Assembly (NCBI GenBank): GCA_016801845.1
Contig: CM028908.1
Span: 21,029,047-21,093,046 of the forward strand
Origin: Polydactylus sextarius
Taxonomy: Eukaryota > Chordata > Actinopteri > Polynemidae
Direction: 5' to 3'
DNA length: 64,000 bases
Shown piece after piece: positions 51,701 to 63,157 of this stretch; the stretch's first letter is position 1, and each line of letters begins with the position of its first letter. A model generated the notes under the pieces. The model saw nothing but the letters and a program-made list of their open reading frames with translations. It ran no database searches and was not told the origin of the DNA. The position numbers and the translations under genes are program-made.

Positions 51701-53226
51701 TTACTGCTTCCCAATTACCACCCAGCTGGTAAATATATATCAAATAAACAAGCAACAAACCGTCAATTAGGAGCAGCCTTTCATAATGGGGGGTTCAAAA
51801 TGATGTTTTATGTACAGACACAGGAAAGCAGAGAGGAAAGGAAGCAGTCAGCTTCAAAGTGAACTTGTATCAGTTAGATACAGTTATGTCTGAACAATAC
51901 AATCACGTCTTCTTGAGGCAATTAATATGAACCTCTAAATGAAGGTGTGTTAATTGCCAACAGGGCAAAATGTTCAACATGGGAACAGCGCCGTTCCACA
52001 GAGAAAAGACTTGAAAATGAAACATGGCCTTTTCTTCCCAGCCGAATGAGGAGGTACAGTAACATTGTTGAATTCAAAGGCAAAGGGAGAACAGCTGCAG
52101 TAACAGTCTGTCAACAAAATTTGCATTGCTGCTCCCTCCTCATCTCCATGACTCTCTCCTGTCTCTCCTCAAGCCCACGGAGCTGCCTGCTCAGATCTGA
52201 GCACTCTGATGGCTTATCGCGAAGCAAGCAGCAGGCTAAGCTGGAGTGATGCGCCCAAAAGACATGATCAAAGCGCACCAACTTTCCACCCAGCAATGAT
52301 GATGGAAGAGCAGGCTCTGCCATGTTATGTTTCTTATTAGGCTGTGGCTGCCAACTGAAAACACAGCCAAGAAGTCAAGGATGAGGCCCTTAAAGATCTG
52401 CTCCTGCAACCTTATTCTACATTACCCTGTCTACTACACTTAACAGGGCTTAAGTAGCAGTCTGTGACATTGTCATATTAGTAAATGGAAGTTTTGCTAC
52501 CCTAATACCCACACTAATAAAGCATAGTAATGCTTTAACCTATAGTCAGATTATGAAAGCTTTTATTTTGAAGCTCTAATCATCAGCGTTTTGATAGGTC
52601 TTAAGATGTAAAAACTCTGCTGAGATTATGAGCAGAAAACTGATTCGTTTGACACAAACAGAATATGATAACACATAATAATGATTACAGGATCAGCCAC
52701 CACAAGTGAATAGAAAAAAGAACCACTGCTAGAAACTAAAACTCTGCTCACAGACGAGGACTGAATGTATCACAGATCTAACCACACTTGTTTGACGAAT
52801 CAAACCACACAATTTGTCATCGAGATGAGAACAAAAAAAGAAAAAGAAATGAGCTAAAGCTTTGCAAACGACAACTTTTGATCTTACATTATCAAGTCAC
52901 ATCAAGACTTTCAGGTAAAAGCGCAGGTAAATATCACAGCCCACATAAGTGGAACATGCGTAGTTCAGGAACATCCTGATTCCGACCGTCACCACATTTC
53001 CAAAATTGGCAGAAAAATCTGCTACCTACTGAAAATTATAAATGTTACAAATGTTCTCAGGATCTTCATCGTTTTGTAACTGTTTCAAGTTTTAGTCGAC
53101 ATAAAAGACACACAAAGAAATGTCTCTTTCGAGATACAAGATGTGAATTAAATTCAAGTGTTTGACCCTAAAACATTTGAAAATACCGTACTGTTGAACT
53201 TCATATGAAAAAGAAGAATCACTTAC

Positions 53227-53306
53227 AGTTCTGACGTAACCAACTTTCACTCGTGGCTTTAAGACTGTTCCCAAAGTGGCCACCTTCACTTCCTTTCCAT
53301 GTTGCC
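53227..53306 (-). CDS. Candidate 80-bp internal exon, unrecognised product
   Basis: The minus strand shows a pyrimidine-rich acceptor (TTTTCTTTGTCTGTCCAG) before 53306 and a consensus donor (ACT|GTAAGT) after 53227. Two of the three frames are open. The frame that enters with one base borrowed from the previous exon gives a 26-residue peptide ending in LGTVLKPRVKVGYVRT, rich in Val and Lys with a beta-strand-like alternation. The other open frame starts ATWKGSEGGHFGNSLKATSE. I do not recognise either. It lies 4.2 kb downstream of the proximal donor at 57504, a plausible second-exon position. It could equally be a non-coding 5' UTR exon or chance; the splice-site quality is the main support. 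Confidence 0.35.
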
Positions 53307-54500
53307 CTGGACAGACAAAGAAAATAACATGTGAGTACCTCAGCGTTTGTCAAAGTTACAGCAAAACCTTTGCAGTGTAAACATTTGTCAGTGTGTGTCC
53401 GACGATAAATTCCCTAATAATGAAAGCCAAGTGTCATCCTTCAGCCACATCATAAACAAAAACGCAGACTGACATACAGACTGGACAGCTGATAGAAACA
53501 GGTGCTTAGGTTTTGTCTGGCAGCTGAGCACAGCTTGTAACATATGGTTGAGCCTTTTGTGTCTGGACGAAAATGTTTACGGCTTACCTGCGCCGTCCGC
53601 GAAACATACAAGTGCACGTGCTATTTGAGAAACTCTGATTTGAAGTTATTTGAAGTTACTGCATAACAATTTGTCTCTTGTACTCAAAAAGACAGCTGTG
53701 ATATAAACTGTAGATAATCCACATCATTTGGACAGATTGAATGAAAGTAAAATGTGAAATTTGTCTTTTACTAAATTAACTTATGTCTTGCTATTTGTCT
53801 TGTCTGTGTTATTTAAATAGTGTGCAAATACCTATACCTGAATACAAAGGATACAAAAAAACTTTCACTATAACTCAAAGGTGTGAATTCTCATTGCAAA
53901 CCACACCACAGTGCAACAGTTCAACATGACCTTTCTATTGTTTTAAGACTTTCTTCACTTTTTTTAAGAAAAATCAGCAACAAACTCAACAAATCATCAT
54001 TTTTATCCAAAATCAAAATACAAGGTAAAATAAGATTATTCGTTAACATAATCTATACTCATAATCTGTTGATAACTCACTGATATTGTAGAGGTTTTTA
54101 ATGTTATTATTAAGCAGCCTAAACCACAACTCACTGTATGTAAATCAAAAACACTACTTAAATCTATAATCAGCACACCAATAATTAATTTAAAACACCA
54201 ACGTGGCAGCTAGAACAGATACTTTGATGTTTTTCAACAATGGAAGATCTGTATTCCTGTGATGTAGCGTGTTCCTGAAACACAACACCAGTAGTAAATT
54301 CATTTTGTAACTCAAGTTAATTGATTGTAATTGCATGCTCCCTCTCTCTCCGTGCAGGCGGATGACATTTTTTGTCAGCATCCCTCCCTTTATTAAGGAC
54401 AGATGACAGTAGAAGACGGTAATTAATGACTGCATGAGTTAATGGCCGTCCTGAGCATTTCGCAGTCTCCGCAGAGACCGAGGAGCCGCGCAGAGCTCAC

Positions 54501-54590
54501 CTGAAGCTGTCCACTCTCTGACCAATCGCCTTGCACGGAATTGAGTGTCGTCTGCCTGGCCACGCCACAGGGGCCGGGACACACTAACCT
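54501..54590 (-). other. Possible alternative first exon with CCAAT box
   Basis: On the minus strand the sequence CTTCAG|GTGAGC is a strong splice donor (last exon base 54501). About 20 bp upstream is a CCAAT box (ccaat at 54522-54526, plus strand), and the surrounding 54460-54590 is GC- and CpG-rich. A weak acceptor (GTGGCCAG) about 55 bp upstream of the donor would alternatively make it a short internal exon. All three frames are open over those 55 bp, so coding status cannot be judged. It lies 3 kb inside the inferred leftward gene. Confidence 0.25.
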
Positions 54591-56642
54591 TTACCCTGGA
54601 AATATTGTTCTGCTTTCCTTTGTTATCACTTTCATTCATGTAATACAGCACTAATGAGCACACTACCCTCATATTCATATTGTCAGCATTCTTTCCCCTT
54701 TGTCTTGTGTGAATCAAACATGCAAAAATCACAAATTCATTTACCAGAAAATTCCCTTTTATTCATCTGTCACTTGTCTTGCTTTGTGTAAAAAAAAAAT
54801 GTTTCAAGCAACTGGTTTGAGGGCGTCTTTCTTGTATCTGAAATCAAATGAAGGGTGAAGCCGGCAAATAAGTCTGAAAGAAAAAAAAAAAATAAAGCAA
54901 ATGCAAGAACCTTATTCCCACACTGGGGCCGAAAATAACTCTCCTTATCATTCAGCTGCAAGCAAGGGTGCACAGTCAGTTTACAGCTCCTCCATACCCA
55001 GTGCTGGGTATTTCAATGTGTATTCACAAATACTGAGCCGTCAGATGAAAGAGAGGGCCGCTCCACTCAGGGATGGGAGTCCTCACACTGAATGCATGAG
55101 TGACTGATTATTTTCTTACCAGTTGAACCACAACTCTCTACAAAGAAGAGCCTTAGCCTGAGCCTAAAGAGGCCAAACTAGAAACAAGGGCTTTCCAAAT
55201 AATATAAAATCACACATTGGTGTGTTAAGGATCTTGCGTCATAACAAAGCGTACAGCTGCTCTTCCTCAAATTTCCAGCCTTTTTTTCTCTTACTTTCCT
55301 CCCTGCCAACTCAATTTATTCAGTCGTATTATGGGGCAGAGAAACTACAGTCATTACTGTATCTAGAAGCAGACGCGGGGGACGGTGTTAGGTTGTTCCC
55401 ATCACATTCTGATGAAGGCTGAACGTAGCGTGTACGTAACCACCGTGTCAAACGGCGAGCCTGGAAAAGTTGCAAAGAAAGTTCATCTTGTGTTTTAAAA
55501 CCTGGGTCAGCATTTGCGAAGGTCCATTTCTGCATAAGTGAGCACACAAACCCCAGTGCCTGTTCAAATAGTCTGCAGCTCTCTCTCAGGCAGCTCATGA
55601 CAACAGCCCAGCAGCAGCACTGTTTGATCTCCAATGTTTTCCTTAATCTGGGTTGTCAAGGTTCGCTTGTTGGAGGCTGTTTACTTTACTTCTCCTACAA
55701 AAAAGTGTTTTTTTCCCCTCAGACAATGACTAATCCAAAGACCAAGAAGGAGGGAGCACTGCCAGCAATAGTTGTTAAAGCTGCAGTTTCCCTTTTTGTA
55801 AATTTTCAGATGATTTTAGTCCTACTGTTGCCAGCTGCCGACATACCGTATAAAATATTAGGGTAATATTTCATTCTTCCATGTAATCATTCCCTTCACT
55901 CTCCATACACAGACATAATTGTCTTCATAGAAATGGCAAAAAAATACTAATTCTGTCTGACTTGACAAATTAATAATAAATCAGTGTGGATTAAAGCACA
56001 TGCGACATATGTTTATATCATGTACATATACAGTGAAGAGCTACACAGTAAAATATATTGCCGTGGTGGTTGCCGGTGTCCATTTATCTGTACCACACCT
56101 GCTATAAAAAATCTAATTAAAACAAAGAACAGGGTTTAGGTTTATTTCAAATGTATATCTAATTACAAAACTATTTTTTACTTACATTTGCACACAACTT
56201 TATATCAGTAAAAAAATAATATACATATAAAAGTATATTTACACAGTACTGTAACAACAGGTAATCATTAATTTATTTTCATTTCCTTCACAAGCGATGC
56301 TAAAGTAACCATATTAATAGTTACAGAAAATATCCACACTATATTTGACTCAATGGAAAAAAACAAAAAAAAAAACAAACAAACAAAACAACAAAAAAAA
56401 ACGAGTTTAAACTTTACATTAAAAACTTTTACTGTCATGGCGCTGACTTTACGGTGTCGTAGCTATAATGTTTTTTTTTTGTTTGTTTGTTTTAATGTTG
56501 TTCTTTTTTTTTTTTTTAAGAAACAGTCATTTTCATATCCTTTGTGTGTTGATGAAAAGTTAACACAACCATGGGCTGAATATCCGCTTTTAAATGTATT
56601 GTATTGTGTGCAGCCTTACCGCTGAGAAGACAAACCACACGG

Positions 56643-56670
56643 GGAAAAAAAAATAAAAAAAAAAAAAAAA
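56643..56670. repeat. Poly-A tract
   Basis: A-rich run with one T interruption, at the left edge of the CpG-rich block. Confidence 0.9.
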
Positions 56671-56758
56671 GAAGAAGAGCTTCAATAATAACACAAAAGA
56701 CGGGACAGCCAAATAAAAATATCCCTTCTTGTTCAAAGTAAAGCGACGTTACAGGTCG

Positions 56759-56801
56759 TATTATTATTAATAATAATAATAGTAATAATAATAATAATAA
56801 G
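56759..56801. repeat. (ATT)n/(AAT)n compound tract
   Basis: ATT units change to AAT units halfway, so the start forms a small palindrome. Confidence 0.9.
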
Positions 56802-57101
56802 GAGAACAGGAGTTTGGGCAGATGTCGTGCCTTCCTCCGGTCTCTCGGACTTGTGAGGGGACAGCTAACACGTGGGGGGAAAAGCTCCTGCCCTGGTTTT
56901 ACTCCAAAAGAAATCACGGCACTCAAACGTCCCTTTCGCTCACTAAACTTTAAAACTTTTTTCACGCCGTTAACCTCAACAGGTAACGTTGTATTTGACG
57001 CACCGTCAGCGGCTGTCGGTCGATAATAGCTACTTTGTAGCTACTTAGCATTTATTGTGAAAATACTTTTGTCACCCACTCAAAGGTGCATTTCTCTTAC
57101 A

Positions 57102-57139
57102 CCCCCCCCCTCCCCCCCTCCGGGAGAAAGAGGGGGGGG
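57102..57139. repeat. C9-T-C7 and G8 inverted homopolymer tracts
   Basis: C9 (57102-57110), C7 (57112-57118) and CC, then GGG, and after ten bases G8 (57132-57139). The C and G tracts can pair with each other as a hairpin, or form quadruplex or i-motif structures. The tract lies 365 bp downstream of the proximal donor, inside the CpG-rich block. Confidence 0.85.
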
Positions 57140-57183
57140 TCTCATGAGCAGATTCAACTAAGTTAGAAACAACTTTCGAAAAA

Positions 57184-57190
57184 ACACACA

Positions 57191-57221
<31 letters not shown>
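57184..57221. repeat. (CA)n microsatellite
   Basis: About 18 CA units with a CTCA interruption, inside the CpG-rich block. Confidence 0.96.
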
Positions 57222-57223
<2 letters not shown>

Positions 57224-57503
57224 GTTAGTTACACACTTGTAACAGCAGCTCGTCACAGCGATGTTTAACAGCGCTAGCAACCACGTAACGAGACAATAAC
57301 GCAGGTGTTTGTTTATTTGTTTATTTCGCTGTTTGTAACAATTGTATCAAACGGCAGCGACAAAAAAAAAAAGCCGAGGACAAACTCCGTATGTGTGTGT
57401 GTGTCTGTGTGTGTGCAGCTGTAGCGGCAGCGGCGGCGGCGGCAACTATCTAGATACGATATAACAAAGCTAATGTTAACAATGTGATAATAGTGAAACT
57501 TAC

Positions 57504-57680
57504 CAGAATGGAAAACGCTTTACAGCAGCTAACAGGGCGCACGCGGAGGGTACCGATTCGCTAGTACGAGATAACGAATCCGTGCACGCTAGCTTGTGTA
57601 CTGAGAAACGCGTGCGACCAGAAAACCGTAACACACCGTAAACACCCAACAAATGTTTTACTCTGCCCGCCTCGGTGTTT
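57504..57680 (-). other. Putative first exon (5' UTR), proximal variant
   Basis: The minus strand reads CCATTCTG|GTAAGT, a near-consensus donor, with the last exon base at 57504. The preceding 170 bp are CpG-rich and contain no clear acceptor, so this looks more like an alternative first exon than an internal one. An imperfect dyad (gattcg at 57555-57560 and cgaatc at 57575-57580) lies within it. The 5' boundary is arbitrary. Confidence 0.4.
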
Positions 57681-57769
57681 GGTGGCGAGGTGGTAGTGAT
57701 GCGGTTGTGGGAGGAGGTGGGCGCTAACTAAGTATAAGTTAAACTATAAGGAAAAAGAGATAATCTTAC

Positions 57770-57950
57770 CGAGGGCGTCGAAAAAGAGCAAAATGTGGAG
57801 TTTCACACGCGCTGCCTCTCGCTCGGTCTCGCAAAGGAAAGGCACGAGCTCTTTTTCTTAATGTTGTTATTAGATTTTAACACGGCATGAAAAGAAGGAG
57901 AAAAAAAGGAAGAATCGCCGATTTGGATGTTGTTGTTGTTGTTTTGATAG
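57770..57950 (-). other. Putative first exon (5' UTR), distal variant
   Basis: On the minus strand the sequence ends in CCCTCG|GTAAGA, a good splice donor, with the last exon base at 57770. The upstream part is pyrimidine-rich and then CpG-rich (57820-57840). The only early ATG (within 57880-57900) is followed almost at once by a stop (ATG CCG TGT TAA), so the exon is probably untranslated. The 5' end is not defined by sequence; I place it just downstream of the CRE at 57961. A (TTG)n run at 57929-57943 lies in the 5' part. It could be an alternative to the exon ending at 57504. Confidence 0.4.
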
Positions 57951-57960
57951 TCCAAGTCCG

Positions 57961-57968
57961 TGACGTCA
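57961..57968. promoter_or_regulatory. Palindromic CRE (CREB/ATF site)
   Basis: The sequence TGACGTCA is the full consensus cAMP-response element. It lies about 190 bp upstream (in minus-strand terms) of the first splice donor, inside the CpG-rich block. That is the usual position for functional CREs. CREB/ATF binding is inferred from the motif only. Confidence 0.55.
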
Positions 57969-58254
57969 TATCCACCTGCTGGGTGAGCGATGTTTATTGC
58001 ATTGCAGATCCTTCATAGAAACATCAGTCACAAGTACAATCTAGTAGCACTTAGTGGGTCCTTTCTATGGGGAAATGTAATGATATGCATTAGTTTTAGC
58101 TGAAAGTGTGACAGGAGAGAGGGGGGCTGTCAGAAAAGCTAAAATGTCTAAGCTGACTAATTGCAACTGAGGCAGAATGAACTTCTATTATTGCAGAAAT
58201 TTCTCCTGTCTTTTGTTAAACTGAGGTTCATCATAATTGTTCCAAAGCCTTTCT

Positions 58255-58256
<2 letters not shown>

Positions 58257-58298
<42 letters not shown>
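58257..58298. repeat. 42-nt A homopolymer
   Basis: Uninterrupted A run, the longest homopolymer in the window, about 290 bp upstream of the CRE in terms of the leftward gene. No SINE or LINE body precedes it. Confidence 0.97.
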
Positions 58299-58300
<2 letters not shown>

Positions 58301-58511
58301 TGAAATGCTTTGACATAATCATCAAAGATGTTTTAATCTCTGCAGTGAGGAGTTAACTGTTAAAGCGGCTTTGGATAAATGACAGTGTAGAGAAGCAGAA
58401 AGCAGGTTCCATCAGTTTGACCTGTGGCCCATCACCTTAACCATAATATTTTTTTGATGGGAACTCTGCAGCATCTAAATTCTTCTAAGTTGTAAAGAAC
58501 CTCTTCATCCT

Positions 58512-58572
<61 letters not shown>
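58512..58572. repeat. Compound (TG)n(TA)n microsatellite
   Basis: About 8 TG units followed by about 22 TA units. The TA part is self-complementary and prone to hairpin formation and slippage. Confidence 0.97.
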
Positions 58573-58575
<3 letters not shown>

Positions 58576-61230
58576 GTTTCCCTAGCAGTTTTCTCCTCCA
58601 CATAACTGTCACAAAAAAGTACAAAAACATTTTGACAGTAATTATTTTCTGTCACTTTGCCCCCCTCTCCTCAAAGAGAAGAGAGAATTATCCTGGGCCG
58701 GTTCAACAGTCCAGTTAACACTCATTGTAAAGCAACATTAATTTAGCCTCAAGAGAAAATATTTTAAGTCATTTTTTCGTCCTTGATCAAGGTCTGAGAG
58801 GCACAGCTCATTTCGCTGTAAACGACATTACATTTATCATGGCTGCATCTGGGAGGAATGCTGCTGCTGCTGAACCTTCTTAGTAAAGAGGGTTTGTTAG
58901 TAGAGAGCGCCACCTTCTGACCATGTACAGTCACAGCGACAGAACAAAATGACTACATTTCCACAGAATTGTTGGTGGTTATTCTACTACGTATTTTAAT
59001 ATTCTGAGCTCCTCAGTGAGTTGGTGTTTTTGTCAAATACACTGAATCTTTACAAACCTCAAATTAGAATATTAATGTCTATAAACTTCTCAAATTACAT
59101 TGACAATGTCACATCAAAACCCTGAAATACATTTATACAATTATTCACAGGTATTTATATCAGCATGCATGGATATAACTCAGAATATATTACATTTAAT
59201 CATTAATAGGCCACAGTAATCACAGATCACTGTCATTGTGTTGTGGTCATGTTTGCACTGGATTTTTGCTTGTTTGGTTTGTTTATTTTTAGGCTCCAGT
59301 TTTATTTTAAAATGTGTTCATCACTTTGCAGAGAAATACGATCTTTATCCAGGCACATCTTAATAAAATACAATAAGATAAAACTTCAACATCAAAGACA
59401 CGGTCTGCTCGGAGACAAAACTGGACGGACTGCACATCAACACAAATAAGTAAATATGAGTAGGTCTTAATTCATTTGACACAACAGGAGAACAAAACAA
59501 GGGCCAACAGGAAAACAACCACATACTATTTGCTATTATGGAAAAACACAATCATCAATAACTCTGTGCTAATTAGTTGAAATCATAACTAACAATCTGT
59601 TGTTACATAATGACCAAAGTTTTAAAGCTGCATGGATGACATTTAAATATATATGCATATAATGTGTTTCTATATGTTCCTCCAGTGTGATCATTATATT
59701 TCATTAATGTGCACTATTCACATTGTGTGTGTCTGAAACTATCCATTTTGATTCACACATATGAATTAGGGCACACATCACACGTGGATTCACACTGAGT
59801 CATAACCAGAGCTGAAAAAAACAGATGATCAAAATGATTTTGGAAGAAAAAGGAATCAAAGAAACAGCATCACTTTGTGAAAGGTGAATGGTTTCACCTT
59901 GAGACGTTCCTCAGAGACAAACAACAAGTTTGTCATAAAACTGAAATATTTTTATCTGGTTTTCAGTGGGACTGGTGCTGCTCAGTGGTTGGAATAATAA
60001 TGACATTTTTCTACCTCATAAACTTTTATCTCTCATGGTAGAATTACACTATGTCCATTATATTCCTAACAGGATTTGGAGTTTTGTCTATGATTTGTAT
60101 ATTGAGCCAGTCCTTCAGTCTTTCACAGGATTACTGTGGGTTTCTTTATTCGTCTTCCCCTTTTTTTCTTTTTTCACAAGGTTGTAAACATGATTGCGCG
60201 CTGTAATTAATGAGAAAAAAACTGTAACGTATATACAACGCTATGAAGGCAATCAAATGCATAATCTAAGCTTTATAATTCTACAGCGACTTGATCTGCA
60301 TGTCAATACCAGATCTATGAGCTCAGTGGAAGCCAGCAGCCATGTGTCTGTGTCTGAATTTATTATCCCGTTCTGTCGGTGTCACGCTGGTGATGTTTTG
60401 TGTGGATTAAGGCCCTGACTCGATGGAGTGTAGTTGCAAATTAATTGAGGATCACTATCAGTTACGTAACGGGCTCTCCACACATACCCGTGCACACAAC
60501 AAAGTAATTAGCTTTCTGTTAATTAGGTAATTAAGCAAATGAATAGCAGCTCCTCTTGATTTCCAAAGGGGGAATGGATGGCTTTCATACTGTTTTCCCC
60601 CCTGGCTGCTGGAGGCAGTAGCATTCAACACGTAATGAAAGAAAGAAGACTCCTGGAGAAGCAATAAAGATAATGACCAGTACAGAAGTGTTAAATTAGT
60701 GGAATAAGTGAAAAAGAGAAATTAGTGTTATACTCACATTCCATGTTGCTTTTATTTCCATGTTGCTTTGTCGACACATATAACTTTGACAAAAGATGTG
60801 GCATTTTATATCGTTTTCAGGTAACAAATATTAATGAGTAACTTTTAAAATATCTTTTGGAAAACATATATTTTCATAGTTCACTGGGTTAAACTATAAA
60901 AACATAAGGTGAACATTTTGTTTTTAATTCAATCCATAACACACAAAAGAGTAAAAAGATATTTTTAGTTTATTACTTGAACTAAAATGAACCCTGTTGT
61001 TTGCAACATGCTATTTACTTCAATTAAATCATATCATGCATATTTACTTAATTTGTTCACTTTTCACTTGCACACTTAGAGAAAATTAAGTGGAAAGTGA
61101 ATACATTAAGTAAACATTTGATGTAAGTTATTATTTATGGGTCAAATGGGTCTAGATGACACTGTGTTCGCTGTTATACTGCTCTGGGTGAACATTTACA
61201 GTATGTCTTTTGTAACTATTAAACATCCAG

Positions 61231-61502
61231 CTGTGTGGGGTCATTCTGTGTAGAGTTTCTTCATCGTCTCCACAGGCCTGTGTAGGTTTCCTCCAGATTC
61301 TCTGAAGACAACTGTAACAGATAACCTGGCGACTTTAATCTGGTTGTAGATGTGAGAGTGAATGTTTGTCTCTTTATGTTCTTCCCCTATGATAGACTAG
61401 TGACATGTCCAAAATATAACTCGCCCCCAGCACTCCGGCCCCACAACTATCAAACAATTAGTAATATAGCTAATGTGTGGTTGGATAGATGGATATATGT
61501 AT
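61231..61502 (+). mobile_element. Decayed copy of a common fish dispersed repeat
   Basis: The sequence follows, in order, the landmarks of an abundant teleost short dispersed repeat as I remember it: gtgtaggtttcctcc (near 61281), gtgagagtgaatgtttgtc (near 61352), gatagactagtgacatgtcc (near 61391), a Cys/Pro-codon-like C-rich stretch (61424-61444), and an ATGG-rich tail (ggttggatagatggata). It is diverged and has small deletions, so it is old. The family name is not asserted; a RepeatMasker search would assign it. Confidence 0.7.
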
Positions 61503-61710
61503 CCATGTGTCCAGTCATCTGGGTCTTTCTGCAGTTTGCAAGTTCTCAATGTGTACAATGCCTCCGGGAACACTGAAAATATAGTTAGGATAGTTAGTGA
61601 CTCTATATTGTCTCTTTTGCACAGTAAAATTAATACGATTTTATTTAACATCTTACTATTGTTCCCATAACAACACACGCTACATTAGTCTTCAACTAAT
61701 ATGTCTCTGT

Positions 61711-61729
61711 GTTTGTGTGTGTGTGTGTA
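61711..61729. repeat. (TG)n microsatellite
   Basis: Short tract of about nine units with one TTTG interruption at the start. Confidence 0.85.
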
Positions 61730-61952
61730 CATTCTGCTGTCAATTTTTAATATTAGGTAATCATGTCTGTTAACTGAAAATTAACCCGTATTTAACTGCC
61801 ATCAGTTGTCAGTCTTTCCGCAGTGAGAACTAATAGTCTTTAGAACTTAGAACTTAAGTATTTGCAGATTACATAGTAAAACCTTAAAGCTTACTTCATT
61901 TACTCACTGACTTTTATAACAATTGAGTTAATAAACTTGAAACTGCTTTTTA

Positions 61953-61975
61953 TGTGTGTGTGTGTGTGTGTGTGT
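61953..61975. repeat. (TG)n microsatellite
   Basis: Eleven TG units. Confidence 0.93.
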
Positions 61976-63157
61976 TCATAGAATTGCCACACAGATAATG
62001 AATTATAGTTGCTGGAGTTGGATTACAGCGGAAAAAAACAAAACAAAAGCTATTATAGTCTCAACCACATAATTGACAGTTAGTTTTTAACCGAGGTCCA
62101 AGGTCTAAATAATGTGTTTCTTTGTGAAACAAGGCACCAAACGAAGTTCTGAACAATGTGTGTGTCGGTGTAAATCATAGACAAACCGGAGCATTTCCTC
62201 CCTAAGATCAAGAGGCTTTTCTCTGTAGCTGCTGCTGTTGCTACACAGTCAGCTGTTCTTCCTGCCTCTGATCATTAGAGCAGTATTTCTGAATTGCACA
62301 AGCTACTGGCTGATTAATCTTTATGATGTTTGACACCGGGTAGAATCCAGTTTATAAGAGTGAGTGTGCAGATTCCTTATACCAGCATTGTTTTTAGCCA
62401 TGGCTCTGACTCTCAGTGCAGACTGGAGGTAGATGCACTCTACACTGGTTTTTCTAAATCACTGACAAGCCTTGTGAATGCATTTCATAACCCCAGGGGA
62501 CATGAAGGCACTCTATAAACTAAGCAAGCTGCTCATGTAATTGTTCACCATCAACTCGTACTTGGGAGACACACACATCAGCTCTTGTGTATTTGGTTGT
62601 CATACACTTCATAACAAAATCAAAACAGAAAATTTTTATGTGGTTTGCATTTTTGTCTGGTTTAGTTTGGTTTATGTTGGAAAACATGAGTGCTGCTATT
62701 CTACACTGACTTAAGAATTACAGCTACTGTTGAAATTATTGGCTACATGATACTGACTCATAGTGTGCTGATTAAAACCATACTGCTAAATAATCACAGG
62801 CACAATCTTACTAAGCAGTTTTTTCATCTTTTCGCCACCCAGAATCATATAGCAGCCAAAGTTAGCAACCAGCGTAATCACAGAAACATTTAATATCTAA
62901 CAAACCATGATTTAGTGGAGATAAAAATAAAGGTTAAAAGTAAGTGAATATGTATCATAGGTATCTTGTGGTCATAGACATGATTCCAAAGAAATGCTAA
63001 TGTTGCTCCATTCCTGCAGGATATGTTAAGTCGACAACTGTTTGCTACCACATTAACCATACAAACTTTATGAGGTGATGGTGTCATAAAAAAATGCTGA
63101 GCTTTAATCACAGCGGGAAAAAAATAGTAATTTTAAGCTGACAAACCATGACGGTAG

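Larger units (their letters stand above)
35530..53200. other. Gene-poor stretch with CNE-like blocks
   Basis: Besides the weak candidates at 38641 and 48410 and the blocks listed separately, I see only unique AT-rich sequence, old repeat debris (39244) and homopolymers. The 106-codon plus-strand frame at 47542-47862 has no recognisable domain or splice context. Confidence 0.4.
56740..57980 (-). promoter_or_regulatory. CpG-rich promoter region of a leftward gene
   Basis: CpG dinucleotides are much denser here than in the AT-rich sequence on either side, for example in 57421-57443 (CGG repeats), 57541-57620 and 57771-57840. CpG-rich blocks of about 1 kb mark constitutive and developmental promoters in vertebrates. 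Two good splice donors occur in the block on the minus strand (57770 and 57504) and I see no comparably clear plus-strand donor, so the direction is inferred as minus. A palindromic CRE at 57961-57968 sits just upstream of the inferred first exon. I see no convincing TATA box, which fits a dispersed CpG promoter. The gene itself is not identified. Confidence 0.6.

Noticed and set aside
60739..60769. 14-bp direct repeat ttccatgttgcttt separated by 3 nt
   Set aside because: Simple local tandem slippage; nothing else suggests a functional site.
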